Shown here piece by piece: positions 7,133-16,326 of a DNA stretch of 64,000 bases. Below the pieces are notes generated by a model. That model worked only from the letters and a program-made list of their open reading frames with translations. It was not told where the DNA came from and made no database searches. The stretch lies in NCBI GenBank assembly GCA_009774245.1, contig VSNM01000001.1:155317-219316 (forward strand), read 5' to 3'. Position 1 is the stretch's first letter; the number at the start of each line of letters is the position of its first letter. A program made the position numbers and the translations under genes. This DNA comes from Lachnospiraceae bacterium. Its GTDB lineage: Bacteria; Bacillota; Clostridia; Lachnospirales; Lachnospiraceae.

Positions 7133-8871
7133 TCGTCCGGGCACAGGAGGAAAAGCAGCGGGAAAGGGAAGTCGTCATCGTCATGGACTGCAGTAAATCC
7201 ATGGAGAATGTGGACAGCCAGTACCTTGCGTTTGATTTCGTAAAAGGGCTGGCAGCATCACTGCCAGAGAACTGTGAAATAGGACTTGTCACTTTCAATA
7301 ACGAAGTTTGTGCCAGTCTTCCGATCGGAAGCGAATACACAGAGATAGAGCATACCCTGGACGGACTCCGGTACAGGCAGTATGGCAATGCCGGGGCGGG
7401 TATGGAGGCTGCAGTGGCATTGTTCGGGGATGAACAGGCAGAAAAAAGTGTGCTCCTGCTGTCTGACGGCGAGATTATGATGGATACCGACGAAGGGACA
7501 GAGGCATCTGTCATGGCATTCCGTCAGGCAGTGGCAGCTGCAAAGGACAGGGACGTGGAAATCGATGTCCTTGCAATGGGAGAAAAAATACAGGAAGGCT
7601 ATACCGTCTACTCTGCTGCGGATGAGACAGGCGGAAACCTGTATGAGATCGCAGATGCGGACGGATTGAGCAGATATATTGACAGATACCTGTTCGAAGA
7701 ATGGGGATATCGCGGGAGCCATATCGGGAAGATGGACGGGACAAGTGCGGAGCTGACCGTGTCTTTGCCGGACTGCATGATGGAAAGCGCAAAGATTATC
7801 CTGACCGGGGAGCAGCAGAATGAAAATATGACCGTTCACTGTGAGGCAGGCAGGATCGACGTGTTCAAAGGCAGAAGGTACACAGTGGTAGACATCAGCG
7901 CCCCTGTCTCAGAAGAGATCAGCATACAGATGACCTCCGATCAGTCAATGCGGATCGATGCGTATCTGTTTGCGGAGTATGAATGCACTGTCGATACAGG
8001 ACATACGTATGATGCGGACACGCAGACGGTCCGGATATGGGTGGACATCAGGGATCCTATGGGAAACAGCCTGCTCAACGGACACCTCGCGGACGGGGGT
8101 ATGGAACTGTATCTGGACGGAGAGAAGGAGAACTATACCGTTTCTGAGGGAAAGGCATGGATTGATAAGACGTACATACAGAATAGTCCGGATCAGGCAG
8201 GAGCTCGGATGAGATCCCGGACAGAGACGCAGCAGACGGAAACGCAGATACAGGTTCCGATCGAAGTCAGGTTCGTCGATCCTGTCGGTAACTATTACGG
8301 TGTGCACAGCGCGCAGGAGAAGATCATCATTCCTGCGGAGGAGCCGGATATCGACTGGTTTTTCTGGTCTGTCATTGCCGTTTTCATCACTGCAGTGACA
8401 GCAGTATTTTGTATCTCGTACAGCAGGAGGCGGAGGCAGCACACGATCAGCAGGCAGATGGTGGACCTGGGCGCAGTGGAGCCGTTGGAGAAAGCAGCAC
8501 CAAAGAGCGATTTTACCGGGAAGATCGTCGTGTACGTCATACATAACAAAAATGACATCGACTATCCGCCGGAGAGCATCAACCTGTTTGCCAGATGCCG
8601 CAGGGAAAGCATCACGCTCGAGTGGATATTGGACACCTGCAATCTCCCGCTGGACTTAAAAGGCGCTGAGAAGATCATCTTTAAACCGGGCGAGGACAGG
8701 AGCCTGGTCGTCAAAAACAACAGCAGGGCGAGCGTGCTGATCGGCAGGGCGCTCCTGACCAGGGGGCAGTCCTACAACCTGTATTACCATGAGAAAGTAA
8801 CTTTTATTTTTGACCAGGAGGATGCAGAAATAGAAGTTCACTATAAAGATCTGAAACCAAATGAAAAATAG
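7060..8871 (+). CDS. Membrane-anchored VWA-domain protein of the secretion locus
   Basis: 603 residues. A signal or anchor segment (about 6-22) is followed by a von Willebrand factor A domain at about 37-215 with an intact DxSxS MIDAS motif (D43-C-S45-K-S47) and a second acidic loop (LLLSDGE). A beta-rich region of about 210 residues follows, then one transmembrane segment at about 431-453 with a basic stop-transfer (SRRRRQ), then a cytosolic domain of about 130 residues ending in a possible beta-sandwich. The VWA domain is predicted outside and the tail inside. TTG 7060 has a GAGGAC ribosome site; ATG 7072 is an alternative. It is the first gene of the main structural operon, 15 bases before the sheath gene. 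It may anchor or sense the apparatus at the membrane; this is inferred. Confidence 0.8.
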   Translation: MKIRMKPIIMLSLILLTASAFTHRIVRAQEEKQREREVVIVMDCSKSMENVDSQYLAFDFVKGLAASLPENCEIGLVTFNNEVCASLPIGSEYTEIEHTLDGLRYRQYGNAGAGMEAAVALFGDEQAEKSVLLLSDGEIMMDTDEGTEASVMAFRQAVAAAKDRDVEIDVLAMGEKIQEGYTVYSAADETGGNLYEIADADGLSRYIDRYLFEEWGYRGSHIGKMDGTSAELTVSLPDCMMESAKIILTGEQQNENMTVHCEAGRIDVFKGRRYTVVDISAPVSEEISIQMTSDQSMRIDAYLFAEYECTVDTGHTYDADTQTVRIWVDIRDPMGNSLLNGHLADGGMELYLDGEKENYTVSEGKAWIDKTYIQNSPDQAGARMRSRTETQQTETQIQVPIEVRFVDPVGNYYGVHSAQEKIIIPAEEPDIDWFFWSVIAVFITAVTAVFCISYSRRRRQHTISRQMVDLGAVEPLEKAAPKSDFTGKIVVYVIHNKNDIDYPPESINLFARCRRESITLEWILDTCNLPLDLKGAEKIIFKPGEDRSLVVKNNSRASVLIGRALLTRGQSYNLYYHEKVTFIFDQEDAEIEVHYKDLKPNEK

Positions 8872-8886
8872 AAGAGGAGGTAGAGA

Positions 8887-11067
8887 ATGAGCATCATCAG
8901 ACAGACCAACAGGGCGCTGCTGTTTGAGGAGATCAATCCTGAGAAATCCGATATCCTGACGCTTGTCGGGGATGTGCGGGGGATTGACAGCCTCAGCGAC
9001 GAGAAGATCAAGGAGATGAACGAGGCGCTGCTCGTGAGGAGCTTTGACGAATTTATAGATAAGTTCGATCCGACTGTCTATTCATTCTTCAATGCAAACA
9101 ACCAGAAGATTATGTACACACTGCAGAAGCCGGAGACCATCCCGGAGGAGATGCTGACGCCGATCCATCTGAACAGGCAGAACGATTTTCTCAAGATGCT
9201 GATGTCCCTGGTGGAGGCAAAGCGCTCCCAGAGCATCATCAATGTGGATTTTCAGTTTGATAAGCTGACAGACATGATCTCGCCAAAGAAGGTCATGGAG
9301 GACATCAAGCAGAACCGCAAGGAGCTCCAGTATGTGTACAAGACCTACGCGGAGCTGGAGGACGGAGATCCGCACAAGCTCGATCTGGCGGACAAGCTCA
9401 ATGTCATGTTCGAGGAAGCGAGCGTCAATTACAACAATGTGCTCGCAATGCTCCCGCTGGCGATCGAGGACATCAAGACAAGGCTTCTGCTGGGCGAGGC
9501 GGAGGAGAAGAAGGACAACACACCGCTGGCGCTCGGCGTGCTCAGCATGGATGAGAACGGGGAGCTGAAGGTACTGGAGGCGCCAAAAGTGGAGACCTCA
9601 GAGCTCATGGTCGTGGACGACAATGTGAATGCCGGACTGATCGCCGCGCTGGAGGAGGACTACGAGGCGCTGAATGAGGAGAGCAGTGATTACGTCAAGG
9701 CGCTGGTCACGAGAACCTATTGCCCGCTCGCGTCCACCATGGTCAGCAATATCGACATCAGACAGGAAGTCAGCAATTACAACTCATATCTGGAATTCTA
9801 TAAGACCGCAAAGGACGACTTTATCAAGGTCGTAAAGCCATTGATCGAGAAGATCCTGGGCGTGTGGGCATTTTTTGAGCAGTATCCATCCAACATAAAG
9901 GGCATGAAGCCATCCATGTTCATCACCAATATTTCCAACGATATGCTGGTAAAGGCCAATAACCTGCCAAGGCTGATCGCTTATCTGAATACAGTGAACG
10001 CCAAGAATGATTTTGACAACACGATCTGGTACGGAATCGTCCCGTCGGTATCACTGGACCAGAATTCAAATATCAGGCTGACCAGACAGCGTTTTCAGGG
10101 CAACGAGAAGACAGAGAAGACAGGGGTGAACAGCGTCGAGGCGCTGGTGCGTCTGCTCGATGTCCTCAAGGACTATTCCGTGCAGTGCTTTTTCAGCTAT
10201 GAGACAGGGGACAAGACCACCTTTAACAACATGGCGACAGAAGGAATCGAGAAGTACGAGGACCGCTGCAGCTCGCTGATCGGAAAGGCGTACAGCGAAT
10301 ATGCGATACCCTGTATCCCGAATTTTACGATCATCCCGAAGGAGAAGTCAGGCGTCATCCTCGACAATAAGATGCTGTTGAATGAAAACAACATGGCGGA
10401 GCTGTCAAGAGAGAAAGAGGACATCATGAAGCTCTGGATCGACGGCGTGTATGTCGGCGCGGCGTATATCGCAGCCGGACTGGTCGCCGCGTACCAGTGT
10501 CCGGAGTACCTCAAAGAGATGTTCAAGAAAAACGTGGACGCCGAGCTGCCGGGCGTGCGGTTTGACATCGAGGCGGGAGACCATCCGCTGCGGGTGCATA
10601 CCGTGATGGCAAAGGAGATCACAGGGTTTACCAACTCCATCAAGAATGAGATCAACAGGCACAGCTTCGGCTTCGTGTTCTCCTCGGAGAATGCGGTACT
10701 GGGCACGGAAAATGTGCACAACATCATGGTGTACAAGGCCAGGAACCTTATGAGTGACGGCAAGGTGTACGAGCCGATCTACAAGACGCAGGTCACGACA
10801 TACATCGAGCGGGTACTGCGCCATGCGACGGGCGACTTCAAGCAGGAGAATATCGTACAGTTCTTCTCCAACAACCCCTCAAGTCAGAAAAGCAGATGGC
10901 AGGAGAAGCGTGGCTGCGTCAATGCGGTGATCGGCGAAGGGGACGACATTGAATATGAGATCGATGAGGCAAACGGATACTGTGTCCTCAACATCACATT
11001 CAATGGCAATGTAAAGAATCTCGAGATTGAGATTAACCGTTTCAATTCAAATAATAGAGCAATGTAA
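8887..11067 (+). CDS. TssB-TssC-like contractile sheath protein (single chain)
   Basis: 726 residues, close to the sum of a TssB (about 165) and a TssC (about 495). The N-terminal part has a TssB-like pattern (LVRSFDEFIDKFDPTVYSFF, about 49-68) and an acidic helical linker follows. The C-terminal part follows the TssC layout: VYVGAAYIAAGLVAAY, then a helix TYIERVLRHATGDF where TssC has its conserved helix, and a final sheet (VLNITFNGNVKNLEIEIN). In type VI systems the sheath contracts to drive the Hcp tube out. The gene lies between the VWA gene and two Hcp-like tube genes, as expected. The family call rests on pattern and context; structure prediction would settle it. Confidence 0.75.
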   Translation: MSIIRQTNRALLFEEINPEKSDILTLVGDVRGIDSLSDEKIKEMNEALLVRSFDEFIDKFDPTVYSFFNANNQKIMYTLQKPETIPEEMLTPIHLNRQNDFLKMLMSLVEAKRSQSIINVDFQFDKLTDMISPKKVMEDIKQNRKELQYVYKTYAELEDGDPHKLDLADKLNVMFEEASVNYNNVLAMLPLAIEDIKTRLLLGEAEEKKDNTPLALGVLSMDENGELKVLEAPKVETSELMVVDDNVNAGLIAALEEDYEALNEESSDYVKALVTRTYCPLASTMVSNIDIRQEVSNYNSYLEFYKTAKDDFIKVVKPLIEKILGVWAFFEQYPSNIKGMKPSMFITNISNDMLVKANNLPRLIAYLNTVNAKNDFDNTIWYGIVPSVSLDQNSNIRLTRQRFQGNEKTEKTGVNSVEALVRLLDVLKDYSVQCFFSYETGDKTTFNNMATEGIEKYEDRCSSLIGKAYSEYAIPCIPNFTIIPKEKSGVILDNKMLLNENNMAELSREKEDIMKLWIDGVYVGAAYIAAGLVAAYQCPEYLKEMFKKNVDAELPGVRFDIEAGDHPLRVHTVMAKEITGFTNSIKNEINRHSFGFVFSSENAVLGTENVHNIMVYKARNLMSDGKVYEPIYKTQVTTYIERVLRHATGDFKQENIVQFFSNNPSSQKSRWQEKRGCVNAVIGEGDDIEYEIDEANGYCVLNITFNGNVKNLEIEINRFNSNNRAM

Positions 11068-11085
11068 AGAAAAGGAGGAAAAGAA

Positions 11086-11514
11086 ATGGGATTCAGATTA
11101 AACGTAACAGGAGGATCAGATCAGATCACGCTGGATGAGAAGAGCATCAAGAATGTGGTGTTTGACTCCGAGTCGCCGGCGGATTCGAATGCGAGGGCGA
11201 CGGATTTTGGTATTTCCATGAAGATCTGGGGTAAGATGATCTACAAGCAGGGAGGCGGGGCAAACGATGCGACACTGGAGCTCTCCAAGTGGTCTGTCGT
11301 GCCGTCGGAGAAAGCGGACTGCTACCGCAGCGCAGTGGTGGAGGTCGTATCGGCAGGACAGGTCGTGCGCAAGTATGAGGTGCCCAATGCGTTCATCATG
11401 GAGTACTCCGAGGAGATGGATGACGAGACCGGCGTCGGCACATTTTATCTGCATGTGAAGCAGAAGAAGGACGAGAATGACAAAATGAAGATCGACGGCG
11501 GTTATGCACTATAA
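11086..11514 (+). CDS. Hcp-like tube protein 1
   Basis: 142 residues, slightly shorter than typical Hcp (about 160-170). The layout matches the Hcp/tail-tube fold: strands at the N-terminus, a central helix region (LELSKWSVVPSEKADCYRSA), then long strands (AVVEVVSAGQVVRKYEVPNA, then GTFYLHVKQKKDE). The PNAFIMEYSEE segment corresponds to the Hcp segment before its last strands. Hcp hexamers stack into the inner tube. It follows the sheath gene by 18 bases with an AAAGGAGG ribosome site. Such proteins in Clostridia are often annotated with uninformative names. Confidence 0.75.
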   Translation: MGFRLNVTGGSDQITLDEKSIKNVVFDSESPADSNARATDFGISMKIWGKMIYKQGGGANDATLELSKWSVVPSEKADCYRSAVVEVVSAGQVVRKYEVPNAFIMEYSEEMDDETGVGTFYLHVKQKKDENDKMKIDGGYAL

Positions 11515-11540
11515 CATGATGGAAAGAGAGGAGAAGAACA

Positions 11541-11966
11541 ATGGCATTTAAAGTAACGATCGAGGGTGCGGAAACTTTTGAAATATCCAAGGAATGTGTC
11601 AAGAGCGTCAAGGTGACGACAGATATCCCGCTGGATTCCAACGCGAGGACGAAGGACGTGGGTGCGACGATGGTCGTGAAGGGCAAGATCCTGACGGCAG
11701 TCGGCGGCGATCCCTTTGACAGCACGAGAAAGATGGCGCTGTGGTCTGTCGTGCCCGCGGAGAAGGCGGACAGCTACAGGAAGGTGACAGCCGAGTATGT
11801 GGCGGCGGGAATCATGGAGCGGAAATACTGCTTCCCCAACGCGTTCGTGGTGGATTACAAGGAGGACTACGGCGATGAGGAGGGAATCGGTACCTTTACC
11901 CTCGTCATCAAGCAGAAGAAGGACAAGATCAGCACAGTATCAGTGGAGGGCGGATATGCCGTATAA
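11541..11966 (+). CDS. Hcp-like tube protein 2
   Basis: 141 residues, paralogous to the preceding gene: the ALWSVVPAEKADSYRKVTAE and RKYCFPNAFVVDYKE segments align with it throughout. N-terminal sequences differ most (MAFKVTIEGAETFEISKE). Two tube genes side by side suggest either alternating rings in one tube or tubes for different cargo. A strong hairpin at 11996-12025 follows, so the sheath and tube genes may be expressed above the genes to their right. Confidence 0.75.
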   Translation: MAFKVTIEGAETFEISKECVKSVKVTTDIPLDSNARTKDVGATMVVKGKILTAVGGDPFDSTRKMALWSVVPAEKADSYRKVTAEYVAAGIMERKYCFPNAFVVDYKEDYGDEEGIGTFTLVIKQKKDKISTVSVEGGYAV

Positions 11967-11995
11967 GCGGCGGTGACAAGCCTGTAGAAATCATG

Positions 11996-12025
11996 GAGCG
12001 TATGCAACATTTGTTGGATACGCTC
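11996..12025 (+). terminator. Intra-operon hairpin after the tube genes
   Basis: GAGCGTAT (11996-12003) pairs with ATACGCTC (12018-12025), and CAAC pairs with GTTG inside it, around an ATTT loop with one mismatch. Only TTTC follows. It is a plausible partial terminator or 3'-end stabiliser that sets a high sheath/tube level relative to downstream genes. Confidence 0.6.
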
Positions 12026-12050
12026 TTTCAGAAATGATCAGGAGATATAT

Positions 12051-12491
12051 ATGGATTATTATAAAATACTGAATATACCGCAGCAGGCGGACGAGTGCCA
12101 GATCAAGCAGGCGTATCGGAAACTGGCCAAGAGATACCACCCCGACCTGAACCCCGACAACCCGGAAGCCGAGGCAAAGTTCAAGGATATCGTCGAGGCG
12201 TATGAAATATTGGGCGATCCGGCAAAACGTAGGAAATATGATGCAAATATGATACAATCGTCTGCTACAATGGGACCAGACCACGGTACACAGAAGGCCG
12301 CGCATAAGACAGGAGCGGCTCCGGGCGTCGACTTTGGAAATATTGCAAGGGATATGGAGCGCTATTTCGGATTCTCGTTTCAGGCCGGACGGCAGAGCGG
12401 ACAACCGGCTCCGGAAAACAGCGCGGGCAAAAACAGGAAAAATCCGCTGGACGTGACAGACATGTTCGAGGCGTTTATGAAGATAAAGTGA
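12051..12491 (+). CDS. J-domain protein (DnaJ-like co-chaperone)
   Basis: 146 residues. The first 70 residues form a complete J domain (MDYYKILNIPQQADECQIKQ, the HPD motif in YHPDLNPDNPEAEAKF, then AYEILGDPAKRRKYD). The remaining 75 residues lack the Gly/Phe and zinc-finger regions of DnaJ and carry a short amphipathic end (VTDMFEAFMKIK). J proteins stimulate Hsp70 ATPases; an Hsp70/actin-like protein is encoded at 42905-45505 in the same locus and is a likely partner. Ribosome site CAGGAG precedes ATG 12051. Confidence 0.9.
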   Translation: MDYYKILNIPQQADECQIKQAYRKLAKRYHPDLNPDNPEAEAKFKDIVEAYEILGDPAKRRKYDANMIQSSATMGPDHGTQKAAHKTGAAPGVDFGNIARDMERYFGFSFQAGRQSGQPAPENSAGKNRKNPLDVTDMFEAFMKIK

Positions 12492-12507
12492 GGGGGAGCG
12501 AATACAC

Positions 12508-13050
12508 ATGAACAGGAAACTAACACTGGACATAGCGATCGTCATCTCCGCCATAACAGGGGCAGTGCTGTCCTATGTCTATCTGCAGAATCCCATGGAA
12601 AAGTACATTGGCCTGTCCGGCTTTGGGGTATTTGTCCTGTTTTTTGCAGTGCTGGCGGTTGTTGATGCGACGGAGGGCAGACGCGTCCCGCGGTATGGCA
12701 TGAATAAGCGGGGGATATCTGAGCTCCTGCTTCTCGACGAGGACAGCAACGTGACTGACACATGGGACATCTACGGCAAGACTTCCATCGTCTTTGGCAG
12801 GGATGAGGGCGAGTTTCAGGTGGATGTCAACCTCAAAAACACTGATTATGCGGGGACGGTTGACGGGGAGCATGCTGTCATGAACTACAGCGGCGGGAGC
12901 TGGTACATAGAGGATCTCGACAGTGAGAACGGCACCCGCATCCAGCGCGGAGGGGAAGGAAAGGTGTACAAGGTCTCATCAAGAGAGCCGTGCAAGGTGG
13001 AGCGGGGAGATATCATCTATCTGGGGCTTGCACCCGTCAGAATACAGTAA
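12508..13050 (+). CDS. Membrane FHA-domain protein
   Basis: 180 residues. Two N-terminal transmembrane segments (about 5-27 and 33-53) are followed by a cytosolic forkhead-associated domain (about 88-178): VFGRDEGEF supplies the GR motif, GEHAVMNY stands where the SRxH motif is usual, and DLDSENGTRI is the conserved NG loop. FHA domains bind phosphothreonine and act in post-translational control of type VI secretion (Fha with PpkA/PppA). Here two PP2C-like proteins lie at 35816-38625 but no kinase is in the window. Confidence 0.85.
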   Translation: MNRKLTLDIAIVISAITGAVLSYVYLQNPMEKYIGLSGFGVFVLFFAVLAVVDATEGRRVPRYGMNKRGISELLLLDEDSNVTDTWDIYGKTSIVFGRDEGEFQVDVNLKNTDYAGTVDGEHAVMNYSGGSWYIEDLDSENGTRIQRGGEGKVYKVSSREPCKVERGDIIYLGLAPVRIQ

Positions 13051-13069
13051 ACAGGAGAAAACAAATATC

Positions 13070-13633
13070 ATGACAAAATACTTCGAACTACAGGAAACGC
13101 CGGAGCTCAAATATGCGCCCCGCATCGGGAGCCTGTTTGGAAAATTTGACATCAGGAACATCAGGCTGGATAAATATCACTTACTGCCTGAGCGGCAGGT
13201 GTTTTTCATCGAGCCGTCGGAACAGGGCATATTTACGGATATCATCCTGTCGCCTTTCCTGATGATATCTCCCATGGTGCTGGAGGTCATCCGGAAGTAT
13301 AGAGAGGTCTGCTTCTGTAGGGAAGTCATACTGGTCAACCAGCAGCAGAGGCGGTCGCAGCTTTACTTCCTGCCAGTGCTTGATGAGACAGGGGAGCTGC
13401 AGGCTGTCGGAAAGGAATACAGTCATGGGACATGCATGTCCAGACCGGAGAGGCAGCAGGGAGAGTGTGTGACCGTGGACAAAAATATTTTCTGGATCAG
13501 GGATTCCTTCAGGCGGCATACGATCATCTCGCTGGATATGGCGGAAAGCCTGATACGCAGGGATGTATTCGGGCTGGGATTAAGAGAAGTGGAACTGTAC
13601 AGGAAAACACAGGAGAGGAGTGCGTGGCGATGA
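13070..13633 (+). CDS. Imm11/DUF1629-like protein next to VgrG (adaptor candidate)
   Basis: 187 residues from ATG 13070 (ribosome site ACAGGAG). The pattern (MTKYFELQETPELKYAPRIG, then FTDIILSPFLMISP and LYFLPVLDE) resembles DUF1629/Imm11-type proteins found beside type VI effectors and is clearly paralogous to 59597-60127. It overlaps the next VgrG gene by ATGA, so translation is coupled. Its C-terminal part is duplicated as a scar at 18683-18796. The role is unknown; a chaperone or adaptor for spike or effector loading fits better than immunity because it travels with structural genes. Confidence 0.6.
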   Translation: MTKYFELQETPELKYAPRIGSLFGKFDIRNIRLDKYHLLPERQVFFIEPSEQGIFTDIILSPFLMISPMVLEVIRKYREVCFCREVILVNQQQRRSQLYFLPVLDETGELQAVGKEYSHGTCMSRPERQQGECVTVDKNIFWIRDSFRRHTIISLDMAESLIRRDVFGLGLREVELYRKTQERSAWR

Positions 13634-15018
13634 GGGAAGAGAGAATTATTGTCCGCCCGTTTGAGGAACTGCGGGTGGAGGACTACGAGGGCGTAAAGCA
13701 GGTCAATGAACACGGATATGCAAGGCTGACGGGGCTGATTCCGTATGAGAAAAGGGAGGAGTATCTGGGGCTTGGCAGGGAACAGACATGGGTGTTGATA
13801 ACCGCCATGGCGGATGACATCCAGCATATCCTGTTCTACGGCATCGTGGAGAGCGTGAAGATCCATGTGGCCGGCAGGACATGCACGATGCAGCTTACAG
13901 TATATTCGGGAACCCTGCTGATGGATTACAGGGAGAGGATTCGCAGCTTCCAGAATCCGGAGCTGACCTACCGGAACCTGCTCGATGTCTGCAGTCAGGG
14001 CTATGATGATGTAAAGGGACGTATGACGGTGGGGGAATGGCAGCGCACCGGACAGCTCATCGTGCAGTATCAGGAGACGGACTGGGAGTTTATCCGGCGG
14101 CTGGCCAGCATGAACCGGACGGTCATCGTGCCCAGCTGCACCGAGCGTGGGGTGAAGTATTACTTCGGGGTTCCGGATGGCGTGGGTGCGCCAGCCGCAG
14201 AGCCCGCGGAGTACCGGACGCAGTGTGACATGGACGAGTACTGGCAGAAGAAAGGTAAGGGAATGGATGTCAGTCCGCAGGATACCGTCTCCTATATCTG
14301 GGAGGACAGGGAGATCTACGAGCTGGGCGGCACAGGAACCATCGGCGGACAGAAGATGACCATATGGAAAGTAGAGACACACATGAGGGGGAACGAGCTG
14401 TACCACACGTATCACATGCGCCGCAGACAGGGAACCGGCGTGCCGGCGGCGTACAATGCGCGCCTGTCCGGCGCCTCTCTGTTTGGCAGTGTGACAGGGG
14501 TGGACAGGGAGAAGGTGACGGTCCGGCTGGATGCGGACGAGAACCAAAACGGCGCGGGAACATGCTGGTTCCCGTATGCGACCGTCTACTCCTCGCAGGA
14601 CGGGACAGGCTGGTACTGTATGCCGGAGCCCGGCGATAAGGTCAGGCTCTATTTCCCGACGGACAGGGAGACGGAGGCATATGCGGCGGGCGCATATCAC
14701 GAGGGGGACGGGGGACTGCGGACCAACCCCGCATGCAAGTTCTGGCGGAACAGGGAGGGCAAGGAGATCCAGCTGTCGCCGGGGAAGATACTGCTCACGA
14801 ACAACAACGGTACTTATATAGAACTGTCCGACACGGAGGGAATCCGGATGGCAAGCAGCGGCCCTGTGACAATCCATGCAGGCGGCGCCATGTCCATATC
14901 CAGCGCTGCAGCAGGCATCCAGTTCAGTGCGGAGAAAAAGATATCGCTGATACAGGGCGGCACGGCGATGAATCTGGGCGGCGACCTGCACCTGAGCGGC
15001 GCACAGATAAGATTATAG
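13630..15018 (+). CDS. VgrG-like spike protein 1
   Basis: 462 residues. The gp27-like part includes the family signature QYQETDWEFIRRLASMNRTV at about 145-165. The OB-fold segment WFPYATVYSSQDGTGWYCMP with EPGDKVRLYF corresponds to the gp5/VgrG oligonucleotide-binding domain (about 312-340). The C-terminus has beta-helix-like repeats (IYIELSDTEG-type, GPVTIHAGGAMSISSAAAG). It forms the trimeric spike on the tube and presents PAAR-like effectors. The start at ATG 13630 is set by the ATGA overlap with the preceding gene; the open frame back to 13432 is an accident. Close paralogue of 53305-54711. Confidence 0.9.
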   Translation: MREERIIVRPFEELRVEDYEGVKQVNEHGYARLTGLIPYEKREEYLGLGREQTWVLITAMADDIQHILFYGIVESVKIHVAGRTCTMQLTVYSGTLLMDYRERIRSFQNPELTYRNLLDVCSQGYDDVKGRMTVGEWQRTGQLIVQYQETDWEFIRRLASMNRTVIVPSCTERGVKYYFGVPDGVGAPAAEPAEYRTQCDMDEYWQKKGKGMDVSPQDTVSYIWEDREIYELGGTGTIGGQKMTIWKVETHMRGNELYHTYHMRRRQGTGVPAAYNARLSGASLFGSVTGVDREKVTVRLDADENQNGAGTCWFPYATVYSSQDGTGWYCMPEPGDKVRLYFPTDRETEAYAAGAYHEGDGGLRTNPACKFWRNREGKEIQLSPGKILLTNNNGTYIELSDTEGIRMASSGPVTIHAGGAMSISSAAAGIQFSAEKKISLIQGGTAMNLGGDLHLSGAQIRL

Positions 15019-15036
15019 CAGACAGGGGGGATTCGT

Positions 15037-16308
15037 ATGGAGACGAGTATCAGTTACGGGCTGCGGATGGAGAGCGCGCTGCCGCTCCTGTCAGTGGAGG
15101 GATTTCATTATGAGTGGGAACCGGACCGTCATGCTGTCCTGGAAATGGACGGTTATATCGCACCGGAGATGGCATACGGGATGGCGGAAGTCTGCGACAG
15201 CAGGATACATATATGGAAGGATGAGAAAAACGAGACGATTTTCCACGGATATGTGGTGCGGGTGCTGGAGGAGAGCGCAGGAGGAATGAGACGTGTGCAC
15301 ATAGAGGCGCGCTCTGCGTCCTGCATGCTGGACAGGCAGCCGCAGAGGCGTTCATTCCAGGCGGCGGGGGATACCTATGCACAGGTAGTCCGCGCTGCGG
15401 TGCAGGACGAAAAGGGACAGGTCATATGTACGGAGGGAAATGATACGCCCATCGGGAAGCCCGTGATCCAGTATGACGAGACTGTATGGGCATTTGCCAG
15501 ACGGCTTGCAGGCCGACTGGGAACCTGCGTCGTCGCCGATATCATAAGCGGGGAGCCGGCCCTGTGGTTTGGGATGCGTGGCGGGAGTGCGGTTCCGGCA
15601 TTTCAGGAGGACGGATATGATGTCCGCGTCACAAGGATGGCGCACGGGGACGGAAAGCAGACGGAGACCGTGTTTGAGACGGAGGGCAGGGATTTTTATA
15701 AGATCGGGGACCGGACCGTGTTTTGCGGACGGCAGCTGGTAATATGCGGGATGTCCGCCTGTTTCAGGAATGGAGAACTGACATTCCGGTACAGGCTGAA
15801 GGACAGGGAATCCTGCAAAGAGCTCTTTCAGGAAAGCTTTACCGGTCTGGGACTGGCCGGGACGGTGACTGGTGTCCGGAATGAACAGGTGAAAGTCGCC
15901 TTGGACATCGACGGCGGCAGGGAGACGGGCGACTATTATTACGACTGGTATCCGGTGACGGGGAATGCCCTCTATGCAATGCCGGAGACCGGTGCGCGCG
16001 TGGAGGTGTGCTTCGCAGGCCGGGACGAGAGGGAAGGGTTCGGACTGGACAGCTTCCTGGGAAGCCCTGACCAGAACAGCCCGTACCGGCACCGGAAACT
16101 TGATGCGGCTAACGGAAACCATGCGCACCTGTATGACAGCAGTATCGAGCTTGCCGACGGCGGACAGTACAGCCTGCGCCTGTGCGATGGCTCCATATCG
16201 CTGGATCACGTCAGGAGCCTGAGCATCTCGGCGGGCGGCGCTGTGCACCTGAGTGCGGAGAACATCACGGTCGACGCGCCGGATGAACTGAATTTTTATT
16301 ATGGATGA
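15037..16308 (+). CDS. VgrG-like spike protein 2
   Basis: 423 residues, divergent from spike 1. Visible features are the VIQYDETVWAFARRLAGRLG signature (about 145-165), the OB-fold WYPVTGNALYAMPETGARVE (about 303-323) and a shorter C-terminal spike ending in DAPDELNFYYG. Late-gene order (VgrG 1, VgrG 2, PAAR-like lysozyme effector) suggests that one of these spikes carries the effector at 16327. Ribosome site ACAGGGGGG precedes ATG 15037. Confidence 0.85.
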   Translation: METSISYGLRMESALPLLSVEGFHYEWEPDRHAVLEMDGYIAPEMAYGMAEVCDSRIHIWKDEKNETIFHGYVVRVLEESAGGMRRVHIEARSASCMLDRQPQRRSFQAAGDTYAQVVRAAVQDEKGQVICTEGNDTPIGKPVIQYDETVWAFARRLAGRLGTCVVADIISGEPALWFGMRGGSAVPAFQEDGYDVRVTRMAHGDGKQTETVFETEGRDFYKIGDRTVFCGRQLVICGMSACFRNGELTFRYRLKDRESCKELFQESFTGLGLAGTVTGVRNEQVKVALDIDGGRETGDYYYDWYPVTGNALYAMPETGARVEVCFAGRDEREGFGLDSFLGSPDQNSPYRHRKLDAANGNHAHLYDSSIELADGGQYSLRLCDGSISLDHVRSLSISAGGAVHLSAENITVDAPDELNFYYG

Positions 16309-16326
16309 GATAGAGGAGGAGCGGCA

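Noticed and set aside
13423..14991. 522-codon minus-strand frame opposite VgrG 1
   Set aside because: The plus strand has clear VgrG motifs; the antisense frame has no family features or ribosome site.
7060..16308. An ordinary prophage or R-type tailocin
   Set aside because: No terminase, portal, capsid, tape measure, tail fibre, holin or integrase is seen; the spikes are repeated and coupled to PAAR-like toxins and immunity genes, and FHA/PP2C control is present.
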